Positions 1-9,800 of a stretch of 64,000 bases of DNA are shown in pieces (position 1 is the first letter of the stretch; each line of letters opens with the position of its first letter). The notes beneath the pieces are model-generated. The model was not told where the DNA came from. It saw only the letters and a list, made by a program, of their open reading frames with translations, and did no database searches. The stretch lies in contig CBDEFQ010000004.1 of NCBI GenBank assembly GCA_965237485.1, positions 124,001-188,000 of the forward strand. Reading direction: 5' to 3'. The position numbers were made by a program, and so were the translations under genes. Source of the DNA: JAAELZ01 sp965237485 (lineage in GTDB: Bacteria > Pseudomonadota > Gammaproteobacteria > Arenicellales > Poriferihabitantaceae).

Positions 1-9
1 AATACTCTT

Positions 10-570
10 ATGCAATTATATGGCAGTTATACCTCACCATTTGTGCGCCATTGTCGCATAGCACTAATGCAAAACGATATGGGTTGTGATTTTGTTACGG
101 TGGATATGATGAAAAACCCGGACTTATCGCCGACCAGCAAAGTGCCGTTTATGCAAGATGGCGCGCTGACGCTAACCGACTCAAGCTCAATATTGAAATA
201 TATTCGTGAAAAGGCGGGTCAGACGTTTTTGGCCGATGTGCAAGATTATGAAACCTTTGCGATAAGTAATACACTGCTAGATAGCGCAATAAACACATAT
301 TTGTTGGAGAAGCAGGGTGTGGACGCGAATGAAGTGCCATACCTTACCCGCCAGAAAAACCGGGTAGCGAGTGGCTTGGCTGCCTTAAATCTGCGCATTG
401 ATCCCGCTCAAGGAATTTCAACGGATGGTGCCTTGCGCGCTGCTTGTCTTCTAGCTTGGGGAGATTACAGAAGTCGGTTTACTTTGGATGGCTTGGATAA
501 CTTGCAAGGCCTGAAAGAAGCCGCTAACGCAGATTCAAATTTTGTGGCCACCGCACCGCCGCCTTTGTGA
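10..570 (+). CDS. Glutathione S-transferase family protein
   Basis: The 186-residue product is slightly short for a bacterial GST (about 200). The N-terminal half is the thioredoxin-like glutathione-binding domain: a start of the form YTSPFVRHCRIAL at residues 7-19, KVPFM at 44-48 with the expected cis-proline at 46, and DSSS at 57-60, which normally contacts the glutathione gamma-glutamyl group. The rest is an all-helical C-terminal domain. Substrate cannot be predicted; family members conjugate or reduce electrophiles in the cytoplasm. The start lies 9 bases from the window edge, so an upstream partner cannot be excluded. Its 3' end lies inside the left arm of a strong terminator. Confidence 0.85.
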   Translation: MQLYGSYTSPFVRHCRIALMQNDMGCDFVTVDMMKNPDLSPTSKVPFMQDGALTLTDSSSILKYIREKAGQTFLADVQDYETFAISNTLLDSAINTYLLEKQGVDANEVPYLTRQKNRVASGLAALNLRIDPAQGISTDGALRAACLLAWGDYRSRFTLDGLDNLQGLKEAANADSNFVATAPPPL

Positions 571-600
571 TTTGAACCCCTGAAGGCGGCGGCTGTTTTT
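556..600 (+). terminator. Rho-independent terminator overlapping the GST 3' end
   Basis: Perfect 10-bp arms CCGCCGCCTT (556-565) and AAGGCGGCGG (583-592) are followed by CTGTTTTT. The GST stop codon lies in the loop, so the left arm is coding sequence. Confidence 0.75.
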
Positions 601-748
601 CACTCAGCCGAATTATAATTTGCTTATTATGGAGTAACCTTATTGTGCACGGGCTTTTGCAAGCTTTATGTTAATTACAAATACCGTGCTTTCTTGAACT
701 CGTAGACCAATGGTAATCTATTGCAGTTCAAATTCTTTGTATACTACG

Positions 749-1549
749 ATGCGTTTTTTGGTTTCTTTAATTCTAGCTGTCCTTCTGATCTCTAACCTTG
801 GAGCTAACCAAGAAGATAAAATTTTACGTTTGGCTACCACCAGCAGCACCGAGAATTCAGGGCTTTTAAATAAAATCTTACCAGATTTTGAAAAGCAATC
901 AGGTTTGGCGGTGCATGTTATCGCGGTCGGAACAGGCAAGGCACTGAGAATGGGCAAAGACGGCGACGCGGATGTTTTGCTAGTGCATGCCCCAACGGCG
1001 GAGAAGGAGTTTGTAGAGTTGGGCTACGGTTTAAATCGTACGCCCGTCATGTACAACGATTTCGTTATTGTCGGGCCGAAAATGGATCCAGCGGATATTG
1101 CATCAAAAAGCACTATTCCAAAGGTAATGAAAGCGCTGGTAGCTTCGCAAAGCATCTTCGTATCACGCGCAGACGACTCTGGCACACATAAGAAAGAATT
1201 GAGCTTCTGGGCAGAGGCGAATATTAAGCCTGGCGGCTCTAACTATCGAGAAGCCGGCCAAGGAATGGGCAGGGTGCTGCACATTGCAGGCGAACTAAAT
1301 GCCTACACTTTGGTCGACCGAGGCACTTGGCTGGCCTATAAGGGCAAATCCCCTCTGGATTTGCTGTTTGAGGGAAATCCACGGTTATTTAACCCCTACA
1401 GTATCGTCCAAATAAACCCTAGTAGATTCGCAGATTTAAATCACTCGGGAGCACAAAAGTTTATTCATTGGATGACATCAACACCCACACAGAAAATGAT
1501 CGGCGAATATCAAATCAACGGTCAATCGCTGTTTTTCCCGGATGCGTGA
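749..1549 (+). CDS. tupA: Tungstate-binding periplasmic protein, TupA-like, orphan
   Basis: Periplasmic substrate-binding protein of the TupABC tungstate ABC transporter family. The ATG at 749 is preferred over an upstream ATG at 710 because it starts directly on a signal peptide (MRFLVSLILAVLLIS), giving 266 residues. Family motifs are seen: TTSSTENSGLL just after the signal peptide, GTGKALRMG then GDADVLLVHAP, and SRADDSGTHKKE in the middle. The C-terminus (SLFFPDA) looks complete. The usual tupB permease and tupC ATPase do not follow; an IS3 remnant begins two bases after the stop codon. Whether the protein works with an unlinked transporter is unknown. Molybdate or a related oxyanion is an alternative ligand. 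Confidence 0.85.
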   Translation: MRFLVSLILAVLLISNLGANQEDKILRLATTSSTENSGLLNKILPDFEKQSGLAVHVIAVGTGKALRMGKDGDADVLLVHAPTAEKEFVELGYGLNRTPVMYNDFVIVGPKMDPADIASKSTIPKVMKALVASQSIFVSRADDSGTHKKELSFWAEANIKPGGSNYREAGQGMGRVLHIAGELNAYTLVDRGTWLAYKGKSPLDLLFEGNPRLFNPYSIVQINPSRFADLNHSGAQKFIHWMTSTPTQKMIGEYQINGQSLFFPDA

Positions 1550-1610
1550 AGAAGTGGATCCCAAATTTAGGATAAGTAGCTTAAGGTTTATTTTCACCTG
1601 ATTAAGCAGT

Positions 1611-1807
1611 CTATTTCAGACCGTGATATGGACCATACATCAAGTGAGGCACTATGCCCAATGTTTGATGCTGTCGCTCTAAGGCATCTTCATTAACAGA
1701 TGCGACTTTGAAATAAACACTAGAACGGATGACATCCAACAGTTTGCATTGGCGTACTAGCGATAATTTATTACTTTTATTAATTCTGGATTTGCGCTCG
1801 GGTCTGT
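1611..1807 (-). pseudogene. IS3-family OrfB remnant (N-terminus only)
   Basis: Reading the minus strand immediately after orfA gives an open frame containing LSLVRQCKLLDVIRSSVYFK, the standard beginning of IS3 OrfB (cf. LS.RRQC.LLG.SRSS.YY). It ends at a stop at 1611-1613. The DDE catalytic domain is missing, so this is a deletion remnant. Confidence 0.75.
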
Positions 1808-2089
1808 TTAACGACCGAGCACTTTTGATAAAAAATCATTTCCCATGGTGGTCTCACCGACCTTTGCCTGTAATGACTTAATCTGTGATTCTTGATCTGG
1901 AGCTAAACCTGCACCTGAAGCAAACACATCAACGGAACTATCAAGCAATTGTTTCTTCCATTTGACGATAAGATTTGCATTGATGTCATAACGACTAGCA
2001 AGATTGCTTAATGTTTCATCACCTTTGATTGCTGCAAGAGCAACTTTGGCTTTGAATGGTGGGGCATGGTTTCTACGCTTTTTACTCAT
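1808..2089 (-). CDS. IS3-family transposase OrfA
   Basis: Product of 93 residues with the typical IS3 OrfA start (KKRRNHAPPFKAKVALAAIKG), then the helix-turn-helix segment LSNLASRYDINANLIVKWKKQLL that binds the element ends. Length and sequence are normal for OrfA. Without OrfB it cannot transpose, though it could act as a repressor or bind relatives in trans (inference). Confidence 0.85.
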   Translation of the reverse strand: MSKKRRNHAPPFKAKVALAAIKGDETLSNLASRYDINANLIVKWKKQLLDSSVDVFASGAGLAPDQESQIKSLQAKVGETTMGNDFLSKVLGR

Positions 2090-2174
2090 TTTCTGTTCCT
2101 CGTTTTGAACAATTATAAAACAGAAAATAACTCCTTATTTTGGCCTTCAACCTGTCCTAATCATGGGGTCCACT

Positions 2175-2432
2175 TCAGTTATCAGGCAACCATAGCTTTG
2201 TTAGCCATTTAAGGCGGGTTCTATAATCGTAGTACCTCACTCCTAAATTGTTTTGCGCGTTCACATTTCCTTGTTCTGCTGCTTTTCTCAAATAGGTTGA
2301 TGCAGTTTCATAATCCTTGTTGCTGTAAGCTTCCATCCCATCTTCAAAATTGCCTCCATACGCCACCCCAACAAACAAAATTAAAGCAGCAGTGCTTATC
2401 AATATGCTTTGCTTTGTGCTTGTCAGGGGCAT
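2175..2432 (-). pseudogene. Sel1-repeat secreted protein, truncated by IS3 element
   Basis: The N-terminus is a signal peptide ending near FVGVAYGG. One partial Sel1 unit follows (YETASTYLRKAAEQGNVNAQNNLGVRYY), then about 15 unrelated residues. The TGA stop at 2175-2177 is supplied by the IS3 inverted repeat. It is a paralogue of the intact genes at 2490 and 11283, cut after its first repeat. Confidence 0.75.
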
Positions 2433-2489
2433 ATTGAAGTGAATGATAGGAAGCTGGAAAGTGCTGTTGAGGTTGTTAACTTTTAGAAG

Positions 2490-3410
2490 TTACTGATTGC
2501 TGTACTTTTCGTAAAACTCTGCGGCTGTTTGTTGTGCTCTGTTTAATGTTTCAATGGTTAATGTTTCAACGCATAAATCCCGTAGCTTTTTACCATTCTC
2601 ATTCCCGCTTGCAGCAGCTACGCTCGCCCATACATAGCATTTTTCAAAATCCTGTGTAACACCTTCTCCCTTTTTGTACATCAATCCTAAATTGTTTTGC
2701 GCACTTGCAAATCCTTGTTCTGCTGCTTTCAAATACCATCTAGCGGCTTCCTTGTAATCCTGTGTAACACCTTCTCCATTGTAGTACATCGATGCTAAAT
2801 TGTGTTGCGCATTTGCCTCTCCCTGCTCCGCTGCTTTCAAAACCCATCTAGCGGCTTCCTTGTCATCCTGTGTAACACCATCTCCACTGGCGTACAGCAC
2901 TCCTAAATTGTATTGCGCATCCGCATATCCTTGTTCTGCTGCTTTTAAATACCATCTAGCGGCTTCCTTGTCATCCTGTGTTACACCTGCTCCATTGTCG
3001 TACATCACGCCTAAACTGTATTGCGCACTTGCAACTCCTTGTTCTGCTGCTTTCAAAAACCATCTAGCGGCTTCCTTGTCATCCTGTGTAACACCTTCTC
3101 CATGGCCGTACATCAATCCTAAATTGTGTTGCGCACTTGCAACTCCTTGTTCTGCTGCTTTCAAATACCATCTAGCGGCTTCCTTGTCATCCTGTGTAAC
3201 ACCATCTCCCTTTTTGTACATCACGCCTAAACTGTATTGCGCCCTTGCCTCTCCCTGCTCCGCAGCTTTTCTAAACGAGTTAAACGCTGTCTCATAATCA
3301 TTGTTGTTATAAGCTTGCACGCCATCGTCAAAATCACCGCTGTATGCTACCCCGACAAACAACATTGATGTAGTAAAAATTATTAGTATGCTTTGTTTAA
3401 TGTTTGCCAC
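2490..3410 (-). CDS. Secreted Sel1-repeat protein (six repeats)
   Basis: Product of 306 residues. It has a signal peptide (about residues 1-24, ending near VAYSG) and six near-identical 36-residue Sel1-like units (pattern AEQGxAxAQxxLGxMYxxGxGVTQDDKEAARWYLKA). The C-terminal tail ends in TAAEFYEKYSNQ. Sel1 solenoids are protein-interaction scaffolds; the exported form suggests envelope or extracellular partners, and such proteins are common in host-interacting bacteria, but no specific function can be assigned. It is nearly identical to the gene at 11283, which has one repeat fewer. The shared DNA includes about 115 bp upstream. The near-identical 108-bp units could change number by slippage. 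Confidence 0.85.
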   Translation of the reverse strand: MANIKQSILIIFTTSMLFVGVAYSGDFDDGVQAYNNNDYETAFNSFRKAAEQGEARAQYSLGVMYKKGDGVTQDDKEAARWYLKAAEQGVASAQHNLGLMYGHGEGVTQDDKEAARWFLKAAEQGVASAQYSLGVMYDNGAGVTQDDKEAARWYLKAAEQGYADAQYNLGVLYASGDGVTQDDKEAARWVLKAAEQGEANAQHNLASMYYNGEGVTQDYKEAARWYLKAAEQGFASAQNNLGLMYKKGEGVTQDFEKCYVWASVAAASGNENGKKLRDLCVETLTIETLNRAQQTAAEFYEKYSNQ

Positions 3411-3451
3411 AAGTCTTTACTCTTATTATGAATTAATGTCCAAAAGCTTAT

Positions 3452-3474
3452 CTGTTATTCAACTTCAATAACAG
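3452..3474 (-). promoter_or_regulatory. Conserved hairpin upstream of Sel1 gene (copy 1)
   Basis: CTGTTATT (3452-3459) and AATAACAG (3467-3474) form a perfect 8-bp inverted repeat with a 7-base loop, about 40 bp before the Sel1 start. It recurs at 12138-12160 in front of the second Sel1 gene. It could be an operator or leader hairpin; the role is unknown. Confidence 0.45.
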
Positions 3475-3610
3475 CGCGTCATCGTCATTTAAATTGTACG
3501 ATGAGATACATTGTAAATGACAAGAAGCTGGATTCGGCGTTTTTCAGGCTAGTTGCAGTAATTTTCTACATGGCTAATGGTACATTATTTTCAGGATTGA
3601 GTGCAACATT

Positions 3611-4981
3611 AGTCTTGTCCAACATGAAATGATACTGAGCTAAGGGACTGATTCTAATCGGAAATGATACCGAACTAATCTAATTTCTGTTCATGATGGT
3701 GAATGAATACCATTATGAATGACCACCATATAGATACCCTTGATAAGGCACGCTTGTTGCTACAAGGCACTGATGAAATCGATCTGGCAATCGACGGTAA
3801 ACGCAATCGCTATGATTTCATCAAACGCACCTTAATGCGTTTCAAATACAGCAAACCGGGTCGAGCCGATAAGGGTCTTGTGCTGCGTTATATCACACGC
3901 ATCAGCGGTTACTCTTATGTGCAAGTGAAACGCCTGGCTGCCAGCTATCTCAAGCACGGTAGAATCCAGTGGCGACATCGTGCCACAAGGGGCTTTGCTA
4001 GACGCTATAGCAATCAAGACATTAAGCTTCTAGCATATGGATGAACTCCACGGTACGTTATCAGGCCATGCCACTAAGAAACTCTGTGAGCGCGCCTTGG
4101 TTGTCTATGAGCAAACTGAGTATGCCAACCTGGCACCTATCTCGGTTTCTCATCTATACAATCTACGCCGATCTAAACCCTACCAGAACAATCGCCGTCA
4201 CTTTGAAAGACACATTCCAAGCCTTCTTCTATCGGCCAAAGACGTAAGCCACAGCCAGAAGGTCAACCTGGCTATAGCCGTGTAGATACAGTGCATCAGG
4301 GCGATAAGGACAAGGTTAAAGGGGTCTATCATATCAACGCCGTTGATGAGATCACCCCGTTTGAAGTCGTGTCTTCTACACAGAAAATATCAGAGCCATT
4401 CTTGATGCCTATTCTCACTCAAATGCTAGAGCAATTCCCCTTTGTGATTAAAGGCTTTCATGCCGATAATGGCAGTGAATACATTAACCAATCGGTGGTG
4501 CGATTGTTGAATAAGCTATTAATCGAGTTGACCAAATCCAGGGCTAGACACCGTAACGACCATGCCTTAGTTGAGTGCAACAATGGGGCCATCGTGCGCA
4601 AGCATCTTGGCTTCATGCATATCCCGCAAAAATATGCGCCTGAGATTAATCAATTTGCCACCGACTTTCTTAACCCTTATTTGAATTATCACCGACCTTG
4701 TTTCTTCCCACAGATCAGCACTAACAACAAAGGAAAACAAGTCAAAACCTATCCATATCGAAACATGATGACGCCTTATGAACAACTCAAATCGTTGACC
4801 AATGCACAGTCATATCTTAAAACTCACATCTCGTTTACAATGCTTGACGATATCGTTTATCAGATGACTGATAATGAGGCAGCAAAACAACTCAATGAGG
4901 AAAAAACTAAACTCTTTAAAAACATCTTTGAACAGAAATGACAATCAACTTCTCGGTATCATTCCTGTATTGGAATAGACT
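3611..4981 (+). mobile_element. rve-type DDE insertion sequence, copy 1 (defective)
   Basis: The limits were set by comparison with the near-identical copy at 28038-29410. Both begin AGTCTTGTCCAACATG and end TTGGAATAGACT, which are partly inverted (AGTCT..TCCAA). Length is 1371 bp. No target duplication is visible here (left flank ACATT, right flank TAAAC), so one flank has probably been rearranged. The right end truncates a DUF6119-like gene. Confidence 0.85.
3703..4941 (+). pseudogene. rve-type DDE transposase, two frameshifts
   Basis: The N-terminal DNA-binding part reads from 3703 and the catalytic part carries DTVHQGD, GVYHINAVDE, HADNGSEY and RHRNDHALVE. Compared with copy 2, this copy lacks two bases near 4035 (giving TGA at 4042-4044) and one A near 4217. 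The ancestral protein would be about 413 residues. The DDE/rve fold is clear; the exact IS family (IS481/IS3-like versus unclassified) is not. Confidence 0.8.
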
Positions 4982-5545
4982 TAAACAAGGCCGTTGCTGA
5001 GAATGACAGCGCCTATCTTTGTTTCGATATGAAGAATATCAGTCCTGCCGGTCAGTCACAGGTCGAACCTTGTGACCTGTACGCTGTGCAAGATGAGTTA
5101 GGGACGTTTTATCATGTTAAGGTTTCGACTTTTTCAGCTCAATTGAGCCCTCTTTTCAACCAGGGAACAAATGCCATTGAATTATTGAAGCTTGATCAGG
5201 ATGCGCGCAACAAACCTGGGACACTGGTCGAAGATGCTGACATTCCAGATGACACCAAAATCAACTTTAAAACACCTTTGTCGGGTCAGAAATACTCTGT
5301 GATTTTCGGCATCGTCACCCATAAGGACAAAACTCGAAAATCTCTCAATTTGCCTCTTTTTTCTCGTATTAGTCTGATGAGAAATATATTAGTCTGATGA
5401 GGAATATGTTAGTCTGATGAGAAATATGAAATCTCTTAAATTGATGAGTATTCCAGCCAACTACGGCTTTATTGACGATAGGACAGTGAGGAAAGAAGGG
5501 AAAAAGAAGAAGAGAAAGACGGCGGGGAACGCGGCAAATGACTGA
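4982..5545 (+). pseudogene. DUF6119/TIGR04141-like protein, C-terminal remnant
   Basis: An open frame enters directly from the IS end. It reads a C-terminal segment that resembles the sporadically distributed TIGR04141 (DUF6119) family: an NKAVAE start, CDLY, YHVKV, LSPLFNQGTNAIELL and FGIVTHKD...LPLFSRISL. The N-terminal several hundred residues usual for the family are missing, removed at the IS junction (4981). Near the C-terminus a 20-bp unit is triplicated (5369-5428), shifting the frame to a TGA at 5395. With one unit the frame would run on through SLMRNMKSLKLMSIPANYG to TGA 5543-5545, overlapping the next gene's ATG by 8 bp. That overlap suggests it was the first gene of the following operon. 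Function of the family is unknown; the family call is from memory of conserved segments. Confidence 0.6.
5369..5428 (+). repeat. Three tandem 20-bp units causing a frameshift
   Basis: Units TTAGTCTGATGAGAAATATA, TTAGTCTGATGAGGAATATG and TTAGTCTGATGAGAAATATG lie head to tail. Two extra units add 40 bp, shifting the coding frame by one base. Replication slippage is the likely origin. Confidence 0.9.
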
Positions 5546-6809
5546 TTTTACATTCATTCACGCAGCAGACATTCATCTCGACAGTCCCCTTTCAGGCCTG
5601 TCAGCCTATGAGGGTGCTCCAGTTGATCTGTTACGCAACGCGCCCAGGGCGGCCTTTAGCAATCTGATTGATGAGGCGATCAGGAAACGCGTTAATTTCA
5701 TGGTGATTGCTGGCGATCTCTATGACGGCGCCTGGAAAGATTTCAACACCGGATTGTTTTTCTCTGGAAAAATGGGGCACTTGAAGCGAAATGAAATTCC
5801 TGTCTTCATTGTGCATGGCAACCACGATGCCGAAAGCGAGTTAACCAAGCAGTTGATGCTCCCAGACAATGTAAAAGTGTTTTCAACCCGAAAAGCCGAA
5901 ACACATCAGTTGGCGCATCTTGGCGTCGCCTTGCATGGGCAGAGCTTTCGCGAAGCTAAAACCGAAGAAAACCTGGCCATCGATTATCCGTCAGCCGTGC
6001 CCGATTGTTTCAATATCGGCGTCCTGCATACTGCCGTAGGAGGACACGCTGAACACGCACTGTACGCGCCTTGTTCGCTGTCAGACCTTACCGGAAAGGG
6101 TTATGATTACTGGGCCTTGGGCCATGTTCACGAGCACAAAATTCTAAGCGAAGACCCGCTTGTCGCGTTCCCAGGAAACATCCAGGGGCGCCACATTCGT
6201 GAGACTGGACCGCGCGGGGCACTGATGGTGACGGTCGAAAATGACAAGCCTACTATTGAGCGCCTATTCGTTGACACCGTTCGTTGGCATCGAATTGAAA
6301 TAGATGCGGGGGAAGCCAATTCCCTCCAAGAGGTTGTGCTTCTAGCGCGCGACAGACTGGAAACTCTGCTCCGTGAAGACGCCGACGGACGACCGCTTGC
6401 GACACGCGTCATTCTTACGGGCCGGTCTCGAATCCACGGCGAACTTTTTGGCCTAGAGACCCAATTGCGTCAAGAAATCCTCGCTGTCGCTAACGCATTG
6501 GGCGACAACGCGTTTTGGGTCGAGAAGGTCATCCTTGACACCACACCCGAATTGGATGCCGCTGCTATTGAGGCACGCTCAGACGCTATAGCAGATTTGC
6601 AAAGCATCCTGGCCAAGGTCGGAAGCGCCCCGGAAAGCCGGCAAGATATTATCGATGACTTGATGAAACTGGTCCGCAAGGCCCCCCCTGAGTTAATCAA
6701 TGCAGTCTCTGAACTCCGTGCGATCAAAACAGGAGAAATCGATGATCAACTGGAAAAAGTGTCCTTGGGGCTGATTGCCCGCATGGCCGGCGAAGGGGAA
6801 CCGCGATAA
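5538..6809 (+). CDS. YhaO/Mre11-like metallophosphoesterase, DNA exonuclease subunit
   Basis: Product of 423 residues with all phosphodiesterase motifs of the SbcD/Mre11/YhaO group: DIHLDSP (11-17), GDLYDG (59-64), GNHD (94-97), VLHTAVGG (161-168) and GHVHEH (194-199), then FPGNIQGRHI. These bind two Mn ions for exonuclease and endonuclease cleavage of DNA ends. The C-terminal 170 residues should dock to the ATPase encoded two bases downstream. The ATG is embedded in ATGACTGA, whose TGA ends the upstream DUF6119-like frame, which points to translational coupling. The GC-rich codon choice differs from the flanking Sel1 and core genes, which suggests horizontal acquisition. Confidence 0.9.
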   Translation: MTDFTFIHAADIHLDSPLSGLSAYEGAPVDLLRNAPRAAFSNLIDEAIRKRVNFMVIAGDLYDGAWKDFNTGLFFSGKMGHLKRNEIPVFIVHGNHDAESELTKQLMLPDNVKVFSTRKAETHQLAHLGVALHGQSFREAKTEENLAIDYPSAVPDCFNIGVLHTAVGGHAEHALYAPCSLSDLTGKGYDYWALGHVHEHKILSEDPLVAFPGNIQGRHIRETGPRGALMVTVENDKPTIERLFVDTVRWHRIEIDAGEANSLQEVVLLARDRLETLLREDADGRPLATRVILTGRSRIHGELFGLETQLRQEILAVANALGDNAFWVEKVILDTTPELDAAAIEARSDAIADLQSILAKVGSAPESRQDIIDDLMKLVRKAPPELINAVSELRAIKTGEIDDQLEKVSLGLIARMAGEGEPR

Positions 6810-6811
6810 TC

Positions 6812-9800
6812 ATGCGCTTTCGTCGCCTTGATCTCATAGCCTATGGCTTATTCACCGACCATGTCATCGACCTCCCTCAACCGGACGGAACGGGCCAGCC
6901 GGACTTTCATCTGATTGTTGGTCCGAATGAGGCCGGAAAATCCACTATACGTCATGCTATTTCCGATCTTTTGTTCGGCATTGAAACCCGTACCCGTTTC
7001 GATTTTCTACACCGCAAGCCTGAGATGCGCCTGGGCGCCAGGCTTGAAAATGACGACGCTCAACTCGAATACCATCGGTTGAAACGTAACCAGCATCCGC
7101 TTCGAGGGTTGGACGACGATGTGCTGCTCGACGACGTGCTGGCCCCATACACAGGCAATGCGGATCGCACATCGTTCGAGCGGGAATTTTGCCTCGACCA
7201 CGCCCGGCTGGCGGCTGGCGGACAAAGCATTCTGAACTCTAAGGACGATGTAGGCCGCATGTTATTTGAGGCGTCTGCCGGTGTTGACGTATTCGGTAAA
7301 TTCCTCGACCAATTGGACGAGGAAGCGACAGGTCTATGGAGCTCTCGCCACTCAAAGGATCGGGAGTTTTATAAAGCACTTGACGCTTTCAACGACGCAA
7401 AGAAAGCCGTCAAGGAAGCCACCGCGCGACCCAAGGAATGGAAAGACACCAATCGAAAGGTTACCGAGGCTTCGGAAGCTCTGACCACCGCCAAGGAAGG
7501 CTACGAATCACTGCAGAAAACCCGAACACGGCTTGAGCGAGTCCGCCATGTTGCGCCGCATTTTCAGACGCGCAAGGCAGAAATCGACAAGCGTGCTGCA
7601 CTCGGTGACATTATTGATCTTCCTGAAAACGCCGCCGATGATCTGAAGACTGTTAAGGATGATATGAAGGATGCCGACCGGCTTCTCATTGAGCACCAGG
7701 CGCTCATCGACAAGGCAATCAAGGACAGGGATGGTGTTTCGTTGGACAAGACTCTGCTGGCCCGTAAAGATGACATTATCGATTTGCGCGACGAAAAAAG
7801 TCATATCAAGAACCACCCGCTCGACATCGCCAAACGCGAGGCCGAATCTTCAGCTCTGAGCAAAGAGATCAAAGTGCTTGTCAGCAACCTTGAGTGGGAC
7901 ATGACTGACGAGGAAAGCCTCGATAGCGCACTTCCATCGGCTATTTTGCGCAAAGATATTGAGGTCTTGGCCAACACGCATGGGAGTCTTGAACAAGCGG
8001 TAGCCAGCACAGCAGAAAACGTGAGAGGAAAAGAGCGCGACATTACTGATGGGTCCGATGACCTTAAGGCACTGTCCGACCTTCAGTTGCCGTCGGACAT
8101 CAAGTCATCGCTGAAGGAAGCGCGCGCCCTCGGAAACACCGAAAAGGTTAAGGTTGAGTTCCAAAACCACATCGAACGCGCTAGCGACCAGATTGAAACC
8201 CAAATTGTCAGGATGCACCCCTGGGCTGGCTCGGTTGAGGATTTGCACCAGTTGTCTGTTCCGAGTGATGAAGCAATCCAGGCGTTCAAAAACAAAGAGC
8301 GCGACATCGACACGGAACAAAAGAGCGCTCAGGAGCAACACGAGGAAACCGAAGACGAACTCCAGGCCCTCGAAGTCAAGGAAAGCCTCCACGAGGGTCG
8401 GCAGCCAATCACACCCGAGGACATCGCGTCATCACGCCGGAACAGAGACGATCTGTGGGCGAAAATCCGATCCGGATCAAAGAAAGTGGACGAGGCTGGC
8501 GACGATTACGAAGCCCGCGTCACCTCCGCCGATGACTTAACAGACCGTCGCTACCGGACTGCCGAGGAAGCAAAGGAACTGGAGTACCTTCGCAGCGAAA
8601 TCGCTCGCCTGAAGCAAAAACGTAACAAACAGGATGGCAAGATCGAGAAAATTGAACAGCAACGCCGAAGCTTGATGACCGACTGGGGCCGGATCACAGA
8701 AAAACTTGGCTTGGGCGACATGAGTATATCCGCTACCCAAACCTGGCTCGGCCATTACCGAATCGCCTTGGGCGAGGCGGAAAAATTGAAAACCGGGGAG
8801 ACGAGTCTTTGTGAACTTGAAACTCGGGAAACAGCGGCGGCGACAGACATTCGCCGGGCCCTTGTGCAAGCCGGTAAAGAGGAGCCGACTGCGGCGCTCA
8901 CGCTGCAACGGCTGATTGATAGGGCTGAGACCGTGGTTTCAGAGGCAGAAACGGCGAAAACCCGGCGTGATCAGCTCAAAGTGCAACTCAAGCGGGGACG
9001 CCATGATCTGAAGGGCCTCAAGGATAAGGCTTTAAAAGCCTGGCAGGAACTGGATACATGGACAGCTTCGTGGTCGGAGAAAACTCAAGCCGCCGGGTTG
9101 CCCAAAAAGGTTACCCCGCCGGCTGCGAACACGGCGTTGGGTCTGATGACCGAGTTGAAGGGGAAACTGAAAGAAAACCGGGACTTGAAGCAATCCCGCA
9201 TCGAGACAATGCAACTGGATATTGAGAACTTCGAATGCAAGGCCAAAAAGTTGGCGCAGGCTGTCGCACCGAACTTAATTGCGCGCACCGCCGAAGACAT
9301 CTGCACCGCGCTTTGCCAAAAGCTGACCGAGGCCGAGAAAGATCAGCACACATTTGAAAAAGCAGGGTGCGACATTGAGGAAAACACGACACATCACAAC
9401 AAAGCACAAACTCTGAAGAACGAGGCCGAAGCACGGCTCGCCCCCCACATGGAGCATGCGAAAGTCGATACCATCGCCGACCTCGAAACAGCGATTGAAT
9501 CCTCCGAACGTCTTCGCCGGCTCAATCACGACATTGAGGATGCAACAGCCACCGTTCTCGAACTTGGAGATGGCCTGTCTATGGATGAGCTTGAAGCTGA
9601 AGTTGCCAACGAAGAGCTGTCATCCATCAAAGTGCGCCTCAACGAAGTAAAAGAACGGAGCAACACTGCAATTGCTAATCGCGATGAATGTTGGTCGCAA
9701 ATGAAAGATGCCGAAACAGAAAAAGATAAAATTCACGGCCAAGCTGATGCGGTGATGGCAGAAGCCCAGCGCCAGGAATCATTGGCGCGAATGGCGGAAG

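Larger units (their letters stand above)
1551..2176 (-). mobile_element. Internally deleted IS3-family element
   Basis: The ends are imperfect inverted repeats: GAAGTGGATCCC at 1551-1562 matches the reverse complement of GGGGTCCACTTC at 2165-2176, and the match continues inward through a TTAGGA segment. Inside are orfA and the first part of orfB on the minus strand. At about 626 bp the element is roughly half the usual length of the family, so orfB has lost its catalytic region. It lies between tupA and a truncated Sel1 gene. Confidence 0.8.

Noticed and set aside
2640..3250. Regular 108-bp repeats resembling an array such as CRISPR
   Set aside because: The repeats are contiguous coding units of a Sel1 protein without unique spacers, and no cas genes are present.
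2800..3297. A 165-codon open frame on the plus strand, antisense to the Sel1 gene
   Set aside because: It is the complement of the 108-bp Sel1 repeats and shows the same periodicity; a similar mirror frame occurs at 11464-11874. No ribosome-binding site or independent codon pattern.
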